Assembly: GCA_016169945.1 (NCBI GenBank)
Contig: JADLSH010000138.1
Span: 930,001 to 994,000, forward strand
Length of the DNA stretch: 64,000 bases
Origin: Trachythela sp. YZ-2020
Lineage: Eukaryota; Cnidaria; Anthozoa; Malacalcyonacea; Clavulariidae
Direction of reading: 5' to 3'
The stretch's first letter is position 1; every line of letters begins with the position of its first letter. The notes beneath the pieces are model-generated. The model was given only the letters and a program-made list of their open reading frames with translations. It searched no databases and was not told the DNA's origin. Below are positions 21,480-33,421 of this stretch, piece by piece. The position numbers and the translations under genes are program-made.

Positions 21480-23649
21480 TCTGTAATGGGATGGAATCTG
21501 CGATATAAAGAATTAAATATTTCCAACATATGTCATGTGGATCCCTGCTCACAGTTGTTTTGGAGAGATATACTATTATGTTGGTTTGCTGTATAATCAT
21601 GTATTTTGACAATTCACTGGACAGTACAGATGAACACTGATGGAAGCTAAATGCTAAATAAATATGAAATATCTACAGATTGGGAACAAAGACTGTTGTG
21701 ACATGTTGGTTTAGCATGTGTACTTCTTATATATTATTATTTACAATAATCACATTCACACTGTTGTAATCTCATCGTTTGGACAAGAAAATAAATATAT
21801 ACATACAGTGTGCCATTAGCAATATAAATACGTTCAATATTACTAATTGGTCGAGGAATTTTGCATGCAGTTTGGGCGTCAAGGCAGCACTTTCCTTGCG
21901 ATAGTAACTACTAGTTATAGTTTAGATAACAATACCCCAGATAAAGTAAATATATACTCAGACTCTACATATAAAGAGCCATCAGACGAGGGGTTGTTCA
22001 ATATCACATGCTTGCCATAAAAACATGTAGCGTGACCAAATTTAGATGCCGCATGTGACCAAATTTAGATCCAATCGTATATGGCTGGATCAGTCTACGC
22101 AAATTCCGCCTGCCAATATGCGCTATAGGCGTGTTTACAATATCCTAAACTATAGAATTTCAGCGGTTCTTCTTTACGTCGTCTGCGAACAACCACCGAC
22201 GTCCGTTAAAATGTATATATATATGCCTGCTTAACATATACTATAAGGTAACAACTATCTTTTTTAATGTTTGTTCTGCTACTTTAGTATATATTTTTTT
22301 AAGTTCAACGATTTTATATTATACTCGTCCTGTGATGAGCTTATCCTCGTGAGAATAGTAATTCAGCAATGGGCATGCCGGACAAACAACCGACGGGAAA
22401 ACAACGGACGATTTGCGGTTGTGACTTTTTGCGTATTTGCATCTTTTCAGATTGTATAGAATTGGAGCGCTGATTTAGACTCCTTTGTTCAGAAGAAATT
22501 TACCCAAGATTTGGGCACATGCACTATTGCCTCGAAATTCGTCTATGTTGTACAGGTTTTTACGCTTTTTCTACCGGCAGTGTATAGTAGCATGAACCTT
22601 GAAATACCAAAACTTTAAAGATCTATCCAGGCTGGTATTCAGGTTCAACTTAATATATAGCCATATTATGTAATTGTGCTATATGTAGCGCTTGATCTTC
22701 TACAATTACTCTTTTAAATATTCTTGAGCGTCAACCGAACGTCAAGAATCAACCGAACACAAAATATAGCTTCGGCATTGCGAGTTTTACTTTTTCCGAC
22801 TTTCCTTGTTTCGGGTTTTGCAGATTCCGGATTTTTTCTACTCTAGGTTTTCGTTCCGGGTTTGTCGTTCCTTATTTCATTCTTCGCTCCATTCCTCAAT
22901 TTCCCGCTTCTTGTTTCACAGATAGCCATGTTTTCGACATTTTTTCTTGCGGAGCCGTTGTTGGTGTTCATACGAAACAGGGTTTTACGGATTTTCTATT
23001 GGATAATTAAGTTACGTAACGTGTTTGCCTCTTATTTCTCAACACCTGACGCTGTCTGATCCACATTCGCTCACGACGTTTTAAATTTACTATTGTGTAA
23101 AATTACATATGGGTAATTAAATCACGTTCTCATTGGTTGGTTGAGTAAAAATGTCATACAGAAGTGACGGGAAAACGACCATATTTGTATAGACCTAACT
23201 AGAGACATAGACAATGAGTTTTTTTGTATTTTCATCGAGTTTCAAACCTTGTATTCAATTGAACTCTGTCAACACTACTACGTATTTTTGTCTAAACCGT
23301 CAGATACTGGCAGTCAATACATTATCACACTTAGTAGGCCTGAATTTATGTGAAAATAATTTTTGATACTCGACAATATGTGATGCTTGACCCTAACGAA
23401 TGTATGCCTGAGCATACGTCTTGTTCATTTAGTCTGCATGGTTTTATTTTGTCGTAAAATCGTGACCATTTCAATATAGCCGATGTAATAGAGTGTCCAG
23501 AAATCTCAACATTCGGAAAAGACTGATTGGGACACACAAAATTCCTCATTGTTCCAGACTGTTTTACAACGTCGAACTTGAAGTGGTTACGACAGTAACG
23601 ACCAAAAAGAAACTTTAACAACTGTTTGTTCCTTGATGTATTTTTTAGG
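21480..23649. other. Intergenic; 5' region of the DED/RCHY1-like gene
   Basis: No element or coding exon recognised apart from the 57-bp dispersed repeat at 22483-22539. A splice acceptor (ATTTTTTAG, ending 23649) just before the coding exon implies a noncoding first exon somewhere upstream in this stretch, which I could not place. Confidence 0.4.
22483..22539 (+). repeat. Dispersed direct repeat, copy 2
   Basis: Second copy of the sequence at 1-53 (CTTTGTTCAGAAGAAATTTA start), with a short insertion near its middle. Confidence 0.7.
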
Positions 23650-23700
23650 TTATTACAATTTAAAGATACTCTGTCACGTCGGTATCAATTTCGTGCTCAA

Positions 23701-26068
23701 ATGGAGAGCGATTTCGAAGATAATTTGGTGCAACCGTCTCATGAACCAAAGACGAAGGTTGAACAAGAACTAGAAGAGAGAAATCTTTCTTTACAAAACC
23801 AACTGGAGTCATTGAAAATTGAACACGAAGAGACTTTAGCTGAATTTGGGGAATGCCTCGTTCAAAAAACAGCCAAAGAAAACAAAAAAAGAAAATCTGA
23901 ACTCTTTCAGCGAATATTTCCTTCCTCATTAACTGGACGTTCTGCTGGTATTCCTTGCAATGGCAGACCAATTAATGATGAGATTATTGAAGATGAAAGG
24001 CTTTTCTACCCAAATGATTACCAGAATAGTTATAAAAAAAGCTCTCATGGAAATAGCTCTACTTCCAATGGCTCTCCGAATGGTTTCCCAATCGCTCAAA
24101 CAACAATTGAAAGTGATGATTATTCACCATTCAATGCATCAATTGCCAATACAGCTGCTACTGGTGAAAAACGTGTCCAGCGGGGCGATCGAGTCTTGTT
24201 GCAAGGAAATAACTATCAACCAACAACAGAAGAGATGGTAACAAGGGACAAAGATGATCAGCAAAGCAGAAGTGGCGGAGCGCGGACCAATCAATCTGAA
24301 AAGAGGAACGAAGTCAAGGGAACGAATATCTTGGCATCAACATCTAAAGATGAAAGTAATGATCAAAGTTCAACCCGGGGAAGCTATGAAGATTTACCAT
24401 TTTCAGTCGATAAGGATGATTCAAATGCACCAGAGTACATATCGATGGGAAATATACCTCCTCCATCAGTGGCAAAAACCTTGTACAACAATTACAAGCG
24501 CCTGTTACTATCCCTGGCTGAAAGACTTCTTTCCTCCGAAGTCATAAAGCTGAAGGACTGGGCAACTCAGACTTTCTTAATCGAAAACCCTCACAATGCT
24601 ACTGATGTTCTCTTTCAACTTGATCAAAAAGGAGTCATCAATGCTTCAGATTTAAGTAAACTTTGTGATTTCTTCGAATCTATTGTCCGAATCGATCTTG
24701 TGTATGTTATCGATGCCTTTCTGTTTGGTGATTATAGTTTACTTCGTGACATTCCAGCCCCGAAAAAACGAGATGCAAATAGGCCACAAAACCCTCAGAA
24801 TGGCACTACTTCAAGGTATCCAAGTTTCTTCAACGCAGCCAACATCTGCCAATTTCCATTCACGTCACTTTCTTGCGGAACTTCACAAAGCAGTGCAGCC
24901 AGAAATCCAGCAGTTTCAAGAAAACCAGAAAACAGCAATGGACGACAATCCTCTGTCCCTCAACAAACACAAAGAGCAACATCCCCAAATTTCTCAAGCA
25001 CAACCAATCCAAAACTCTTCTCTAGATCTCCCAATGAAAACCAATCCACCACACATGAGCAACCAACTGGATTTACTCCCGCTACTCCTGATGCAATTCG
25101 TGTTGATGGTCCTGTTACAAGCTCTCATGGAAATAGCTCTACTTCCAATAGCTCTGCGAATGGTTTCCCAATCGCTCAAACAACAATTGAAAGTGATGAT
25201 TATCCACCATTCAATGCATCAATTGCCAATACAGCTGCTACTGGTGAAAAACGTGTCCAGCGGGGCGATCGAGTCTTGTTGCAAGGAAATAACTATCAAC
25301 CAACAACAGAAGAGATGGTAACAAGGGACAAAGATGATCAGCAAAGCACAAGTGGCGTGCATGATTCAAATGCACCAGAGTACATATCACTGGGAAATAT
25401 ACCACCTACATCAGGTGCAACAACCTTGTACGACAATTACAAGCTCCTGTTACTATCCCTGGCTGAAAGACTTCTTTCCTCGGATGTCATAAAGCTGAAG
25501 GACTGGGCAACTCAGACTTTCTTAATCGAAAACCCTCACAATGCTGCTGATGTTCTCTTTCAACTTGATCAAAAAGGAGTCATCAATGCTTCAGATTTAA
25601 GTAAACTTTGTGATTTCTTCGAATCCATTGTCCGAATTGATCTTTTGTATGTTATTGATGCCTTTCTGTTTGGTGATTATAGTTTACTTCGTAAAATTCC
25701 AGCCTCGAAAAAACGAGAAGAAACTAGGCAACAAAACTCTCAGAATGGCGCCACTTCAAGGTATCCAAGTTTCTCCAACGCAGTAAACAACGGCCAGTCT
25801 TCACTCGACTCACCTTCTCGCGGAACGCTACAAAGCAGTGAAGCCCGAAATCCAGCTGCTTCAAGAAAACCAGAAAACAGCAATGGACGACAAACATCTA
25901 TCCCTCAACAAACACAAAAAGCAGCTTCCCCAAATTTCTCAATCAAAAACAATCCAAAACTCTTCTCTAGATCTCCCAATGAAAACCAATCCACGACAAA
26001 TGAGCAACCAACTGGATTTACTCCCGCTAGAATGTCTGATGTAATTCGTGTTGATGGTTCAGTTACAA
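23701..26068 (+). CDS. Exon 1 (coding): coiled coil and two DED-like domains
   Basis: Start at 23701 (MESDFEDNLVQ) follows a splice acceptor at 23649, so the upstream part of the frame is probably 5' UTR. The exon ends at TTACAA|GTAGGT. Each DED-like unit contains LLLSLAERLLSS, KLKDWATQTF, VLF-QLDQKGVI, LSKLCDFFESI and the R-I-D-L hallmark (R-x-D-L of DEDs). Two Ser/Thr-rich segments (24040-24277 and 25120-25357) are almost identical, and the DED copies lie 947 bp apart, showing a recent in-frame internal duplication of about 1 kb with a deletion in the second copy. Confidence 0.85.
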
Positions 26069-29000
26069 GTAGGTGTACTTTATGTTTTTAAGAGATCAGT
26101 ATCTACGTTTCTGACACTTTTTTAAACCATTTAAGGTTAAGAACACACTGCCATTGAAAATTCAAGCGAATTAAAAATAATTTGGAAAAATTCAATTGAA
26201 ACTCGATTTTAGCACAAAAGCCTTAAAATATCGATAAAGCTTTGTTGCTTTTGCACAATAAAACGAAGAATCGCCAAAGTTGAGGAACCAAAACTTTACT
26301 GTATGGAGATCAAATTTTGGAATTTTAAAATATATTACAAAAATTCTTAGAAAAACCCAAATAATCGAAATATGCAACTTCCCTGACTATGGTATAGGCA
26401 CTTTAAATATATGAATATTTAGTCATTTTTGAAATTGACATTTTATGACAAATGTATATTGTAATTATATAATTTACTTCGATTATTTGAATTAGCTGTA
26501 TACTGTACTGTTTCCCCATTGTTCTAAAACAATATAAGCTGTTCTGTGAGGGGCTTTCCTGCAATAACACGAGGTTGAAGGTAAAGGACCTCAAGTTATC
26601 TAGTTTAATTTACTTCGATTATTTAAGATTAGCTACTGTCATATAATTTCCCCATTGTTCTAAAACAATATAAAAGCTGTTCTGTGGGGTTTTCTTCCTG
26701 CAGTAACACGGGGTTGAAGAGTAAAGGACCTCAAAGTTATCTAGTTTAAAATGTAGTTTATGTTTCGTTCTGGGATGGTCCTTACCAGACCTTTGGAAAA
26801 AAATTTACAACTGATACAGCTATCTTGTAGAAGATTTAAATATAAGTTTCCAATAATATATTTGCATTTTCTGTAAAACAGACGAAAGAAGAACAACGAG
26901 AAGTAATTTTACAACAAGAACAAATCCACCAGTGGAAAACAAAGCAGGAAATACTCAAACAGTTGGTAGCAATGGTTCAAAACATTCCAAATTCCAACGT
27001 CCAGACACAGAACGAGGCAACGCCAATAATTCCCAGTCTCCTGCCGCTTCTCGAAACCATGTCCTATACCAAGAAGATAATTGGTTATGCAATCATTACA
27101 AACGACATTGTTACGTGAAATTTGAATGTTGTGAGCAGTTTTGGCCATGTCATCGTTGTCATAACAACCAAAGCTCGTGCGGCAGAAGGAAGCTTAAGTC
27201 ACGTGATACGAAGATGGTGAAGTGCGTATATTGTAATAAAGTGCAACAGGTAATGCAAATTTGTGAAAATAATGCTTCAGGCAAATGCGTATTTGCGCGC
27301 CTTCATTATATTCTTATAAGTAGGTTTGTCATGGTGTCTTTACATTCTCAACCGCAGAGACTTGCGAGTTTTTGTATTTTGTCTTACACGAAGTTGTTCG
27401 AAGATTGAGGGAGCGCGCGGTACGCAAGTGGACAGTAGGGAATGTGCTCCGATTTTCTCCTTTCTTCATTCTTTACATCCCCACTATTTCAAATCTTCCT
27501 GTAAGACTAAACTAATAACGCTGGAGACCGCACGCTCCCTTCAAGTTTTTCTAACTTGGCAAAACTTTGTGCAAGATTAAATAGAGAATAATACATGGGT
27601 GCGCGGAAATACCAGATTTATTTCGAGTGTTGAACATGATATCTCACGAGTGAGCGCAGCGAACGAGTGAGATATCATGTTCAACACGAGAAATAAATCT
27701 AGTATTTCCAAGCATCCATGTATTTTTCTGTTTATTACATAAAGGACAGTCTTTTCAAACAAAATAAAATAAAATATCAATTTTCATAAACTTCAAAAGC
27801 GATAATTTTCATCGCACTTAACAAGACTCAACCATTTGGCATGATTTGTGTAAAGAGTTGAATCATAGTTGTTATTTTACCCAAAATGTCAAGTAAATTT
27901 AAACCTACATAAAAATTATTACTTTTTAGTTCGATAAATTTTGCTGCGATTGTGGTGCACAATTTGCCAATTATTACTGTGGTTTGTGTAAACACCTAAC
28001 CGGAGGGGATGATCATCCACATCATTGCGAGAAATGTGGAATCTGTAGGTATGATTAGCTTACATAACCTTGACCCAAGCCATCATTTAATTACTATATT
28101 CTCTAGATCCATGTCATGAAAAGATAGTATGCTTTATTAAAACAAATAGGGTTGTTCATGCCATGATTCGTGTACTTAATAAATGTGGTTTTCCACCTCT
28201 GTGAAAACGCTTGATTAATGCACAGTTAATGAAATAAGATGGTTTGGCTAGCCGGCAAACTTCAAAAGGATTCCGCAGGGGCGTCGAATTATGTTGAGGC
28301 TCAAAGAAAAACGTGTCACGTGCCGAGTTTAGTGCATGGCTTGTATCAAATTCATAAGGGATTATATTACATTGTCACTGTTTGTCGTCTTCTTTCGCGA
28401 AATAACTGCGCTTAAGGTGGCTCCCTACAGTAATGCATGAGATGATCGCGGGACGAGTCAAAAACGCGTGGCAAGTACGTGGACTTTCCCACGCAAATTC
28501 GACGATCAAAAACAAAACAAAGATATTTCGCCCGGTTTTTTTAAATAATTTTTACCATTCTGAAAGAATAATCCTTAGTTTTATGTGACAAAGCATCAGT
28601 AACACCGATGAGTGATTTTAACTATGATACAAATATCGCTTGGATAAAAAAATCTTGACAGTATTATAAAAGTGAATTTTTCAAAAATATTTTAGATATA
28701 ATGTTCACTAATAAGAGTTCATTAAACATTTATTAACTATTGTATAAAAGCTGTTAAAGGTTATAAAAGTCGTTTAGTGATACTTGCATGTTTTTTACAA
28801 GTTAAACAGTAAAAATATCACAGTTCTATGGCAAAATACCGACTTGTTCATCTTCAGCAAAATTACAAAACTAGGCAAAAATATGTCCAGCTGTACGGCT
28901 GTTGAAGCTCGTAAACTGAGTAAATGGCAGGATTCAATTGGACTTAAATCGATGTAACCCTTCACAGTATTTCTTGGTTGTCCATGGCTCTCAAATATAT

Positions 29001-32000
29001 TGAATAAACGTCAAAATCAACAGATAAAAACAACATTTGCCACTCGTTTTTGCACGATGAAAGCACATCTTGCGCCCGCAAACTATCATTCACTAGTCAG
29101 CGACGTTTTTATGTAGGGCAAGTTGTTGACCCAATTTTTCACCTTTATATGCGTTTTACTCTTTAGTTTTATCGGTAACCTATCTTCAAATTTTGAGCAC
29201 AAATTTTAATTTAGGTAAATTTTATATATTTCAATTTAAAAAAAAATCGCTAGTGTAGAAATCTTTAAATAAAATTTTCGAGTTTAAAAAAAATTGCACA
29301 CTGGCCATTTTGATTAAACTTTCATAATAGTTTCAGAACATTATGCTTAAAACTTATATGAAATAAAAAAGATGGGTCACCGCCTTTGTTTTTTAAATAC
29401 AGACAATTTTATGCGCATAGTAACTACCGTTCAGGCTTACGTCTTGTTACCATGGCAACGATGACACCACCTGAACCGGGTTTTAAATATTCCATAGATG
29501 ATGAATATTACCCTCGAGTATAAAAAACTTCGTCATCTGCGATAATACTCGTTTAAAAACGATTTATTATGAAGCTAAAATAACTGTAGGGAGCCACCTT
29601 AAGAAACTCAGCTATCCGTTAAACTTATAAATAACAAAGTTAGAACTATGGACGACGATTTGGAGGCAATTGTATCGATTTCCGAACAATCGGACGACGA
29701 AAATGTTTCGAGCAACATTTGCCAGGAGTGGGCGTTTGTTCAAGACGAAGAAATCGGTGAGGATATTTTGCCATTTAACTTAGATATTTCCCTGTCTGTA
29801 GTCCAAGAAAACGGAGACGACATGGAATAATAAATTGCCGACGCTGTATGTGAAATATCCGGCGAAAAGTCCTTTCCTTGCGATCGTTGCGAGAAGGTTT
29901 GCAAGTCGAAAGGTGGCTTGACGAGACATGTAAACGCCAAACATGGGAACAAAAACAACAAAGGGAATGGCAACATTTCTTTATTAATGGCTGCCCTGAC
30001 ACAGGATGAACGTCCTCAATCGTGGATAAAGTAAAGGCCAAGATAACGGAAGATGGTTTCTGGGACAGCAAAATGATTGCAAATGTGGCAAGTATAACAT
30101 CAAACGATTGCTATACAGTCATATACTGCCAATTTATCAGCAACTTTGTCGCAAGCGAAACCAAGATAAATTTGCAATGGATTTTTATGAACTTGTTCCA
30201 AAATCGTGTGATCTTTTGAAACATGAAAACCAACAATTGTCTCATTATGATTTCTATACCAGACCATTTAGTACCCTTGTTCAAGAGAGGTGTTAATACT
30301 GTGGTTATTAATACTAGTCAGCAAGAGCCCAGTGGCAGTGAGATTGGTGTCAGTGCTGGTGTTTCTACAGAACTACAAACAGAACTCAGTGAACATGAAC
30401 GTGGACCATTATCATATATAGCAGGGTATGTGTTGTCGAAACTAAATAAAAAGTCTGCAAATAGAACAAATGAAGAGCTTCAAGCAATTGTACAGCACAT
30501 GATCTGCCCTAGTTTGGAAAACATATACATCGAAGCACGCAGCCGTGGCGGCCTGGTTACACCATGTCATGACTTGATTCAAATATTGGAGGTTGTGGAG
30601 TTTATATTCCGAGAACAGAACTAAAAAGGCAAAGTGCATGAGGTCAAAAAGTGACATTGTGCATGCATGTAATGTTTTAGTGTTTTTCACTTATTATAAA
30701 TAGATTAGATATATTAAAAAGATATTGCATGCCATACAAAGTTTACAATTTATGTATTAAAGGAATTTCCAGAGTCACAAGACACATTGCCAGATATTGG
30801 GTTAAATGGCCACTGAGTCGCCATTTGAAGGATTTTATTTAGTATTGATATGTTTACAATTCCCAGAATGATTGAATGAATTCAAGTTGCTGATTTTTAA
30901 TTGGCTCATATATGGTACACTAAAATAACATAACTCAAGCAATAATTGTACGCCTTTTTTTAATGTCCATTAAATAAATATATTTTCCATCTATGTCTAT
31001 GAATACCAGATTAAAGAAATAAACTACAAAGCTACTCTTATAACTACAAAGAATATTATTGATCATACAAACAAGGTTTTAAGTATAATAGTACATTTAA
31101 TTAGTCATTTAACACTTCAATACTAAATACTATTCAATACTAGAATATGTTATACTTAGTGCATAAACAGCTAGTTGAATATAATAGACTGTAAATATCA
31201 TAAATAGCCAATAATAAATTGTATATATACCATTGTCACAATGGTTCTAAGTGTATTACATTTGAGTTCCAAGTAGTAAGTGTATTACAAGTAGCCTGCG
31301 GGCTAAGACACAAGCAAAGTTCAAGTATTTGAATACTGATAGAGTATTAATAGTCCCCTTCAACCACCAAACCTAAAGTTACTCATACACAGGAAAACAG
31401 TAGTATAATAACATTTTCCAAATGCTATTTATAATCATCTATTAATTAGGGCGGTATTGTTAAAAATATTATCATGAAGAAAGAAAATGACTGTTTCGCC
31501 CCATGTCAGTGCGCTAGCACTCACCTTGCACACCTTTGCACACAGCCGAAGGAGTTTGGTTAGAAAATGACTATATTTGGGACAGTAGCTTATCCCCTAC
31601 ATCCAGGGTCGGAAGTAATTAGTATTCAAAATGGCGTCGCGTGTGACATATTGGGAAGTGACGTCATTTTGCGTACGTAAGCGTACGTACAGATAATTTG
31701 GGAGTATAAATTGAGGAGGCAGATATTATTTAGCACGTTGTTTACACAGTTTTCGTAGAGAGAACTTTACTGGATATTTAACGTTTCGCGCCATTAATAA
31801 AAAATTGGTTTTTTAAGGGGTGTGCGCACTAAGATGTGCCGTCATTTTGCGTACGTACGCGTACGTACAGAGAGAAAATAAAGAACAACAGAGAGTTTTG
31901 TGTTGGATTTTATTTAAATTACACACAACAATTTAAATGTTTCTTCTAATAAGAGTCGTTTTATAGTTTTATTGTTCGATAGCCATGGTTTCTTTAACAA

Positions 32001-33387
32001 AGTCTCGGACCGTAGCCTCGTCTTCGTGCAGATTCACCCATTTTATATGGCCGGTAGATTGGTGCCTTATTTTGACAGGCCAATAATGTTCGCCGTTGCT
32101 GTAGACACCCGGACGGCTAGGATAAACACTATTGCGCGACGATTTATACATCTCTATGATAGCATATCCTTTGGGAATGACACGAACGTGATCGGCTTTG
32201 TCGGTGTATTTTAGCCACTCGGGGATAGTTGCATCCGACCAGGTAATATACTGATGATGTTTAGGTTGTTTTCTTCCAGGCTTGGTTTCGACGCCAGAGA
32301 CTGGGGTGGGTGTAGTCACTTTAGTTTGGGTGGTGAAGGGATAAACATGGCAGTCGCCAAATTGGTGTGTCAGGCTTGTTATCCACCAATAAGTATCCAA
32401 ACGGCTTTTCCGTCTCTTTGTAATAAGCGTTCATAAAATGGATTCTGTTCTTATCAAACATGCGTTCTCCAACAATACCAATTTGTTTCCTATCGCTTGG
32501 ACTTCGGAAGAGAGCCAGGTATTGGGCATTTCGGCTGATATCCGTATTATATTTCCCCTTTGGAAACATGTTTTGCAGCAATAAGATAACGCTCGCGTTT
32601 CGATGGCGGCCTTGGGTAAACAATCGAGATACCACAGGACTGTCTGTCGCTTCAGCCATCAAATCGTCCAGGATGATGATGTTGTTGTACCGCGTATCAA
32701 TCTCGCTCATGTTCTCAGACAGTTCGGGCACACTTCTCTCGAACCGGATGCTTTTTCCGAGAGACTTTTTCAAGACGTCATAACATTCTTGCCACTGGTT
32801 GTAGTACCAAAAAATGCGAATACTTTTTTGCTCTTCATACACGATACGATTTTGCTCCAAAATTTGTTGGACAAAATACGTTTTTCCACTTTGACTCGGA
32901 CCCACGACCAAAAGTGAGAATTTATGGCGGAGGTTGAAATCAGGATAGGGTTTGGTGGTTAAAGATGAGGTTGTAGCTTTTGGTTTCTTTGCTGGCTGTA
33001 TAATTCGAGGAGATCGCCTTTCGTCTGCTGTAGGCCTATCGATGTTCATATACGGACGAGAAGACTTGTCGATGTTCATAAAATGATGCGGAGATTTGTC
33101 GATGTAGGGCTGCCATGACGACACCCGGGCTTGCTTAAGATAAGGTTTTCTCTCCTCGGAAGATAAGCCGTGAACTTGCAAAAGATGTGTACTGATATTC
33201 TTCAAATTAGGTCGACCGCAAAGCGGACAGGTCCGGCGAAATCGTCTCTGCATGACTGCTGTGGCAAATGATTCAAGTTTACATAGAAACACGGTTCTAT
33301 ATATATATATATATATATTCTAACTATATATTGCTCTAACTATATGTTGTCGAGCACTCTTTGCGTTTCGTAGACCTAAACCTACAC

Positions 33388-33421
<34 letters not shown>

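Noticed and set aside
23960..25321. Alternative-frame ORFs within the DED exon, including a 218-codon frame at 24665-25321
   Set aside because: They follow the duplicated coding sequence in another phase and have low-complexity Gln/Leu content; the main frame has domain and splice support.
32254..32917. Plus-strand open frames opposite the ATPase gene
   Set aside because: Antisense shadows of the ATPase; no recognisable domain.
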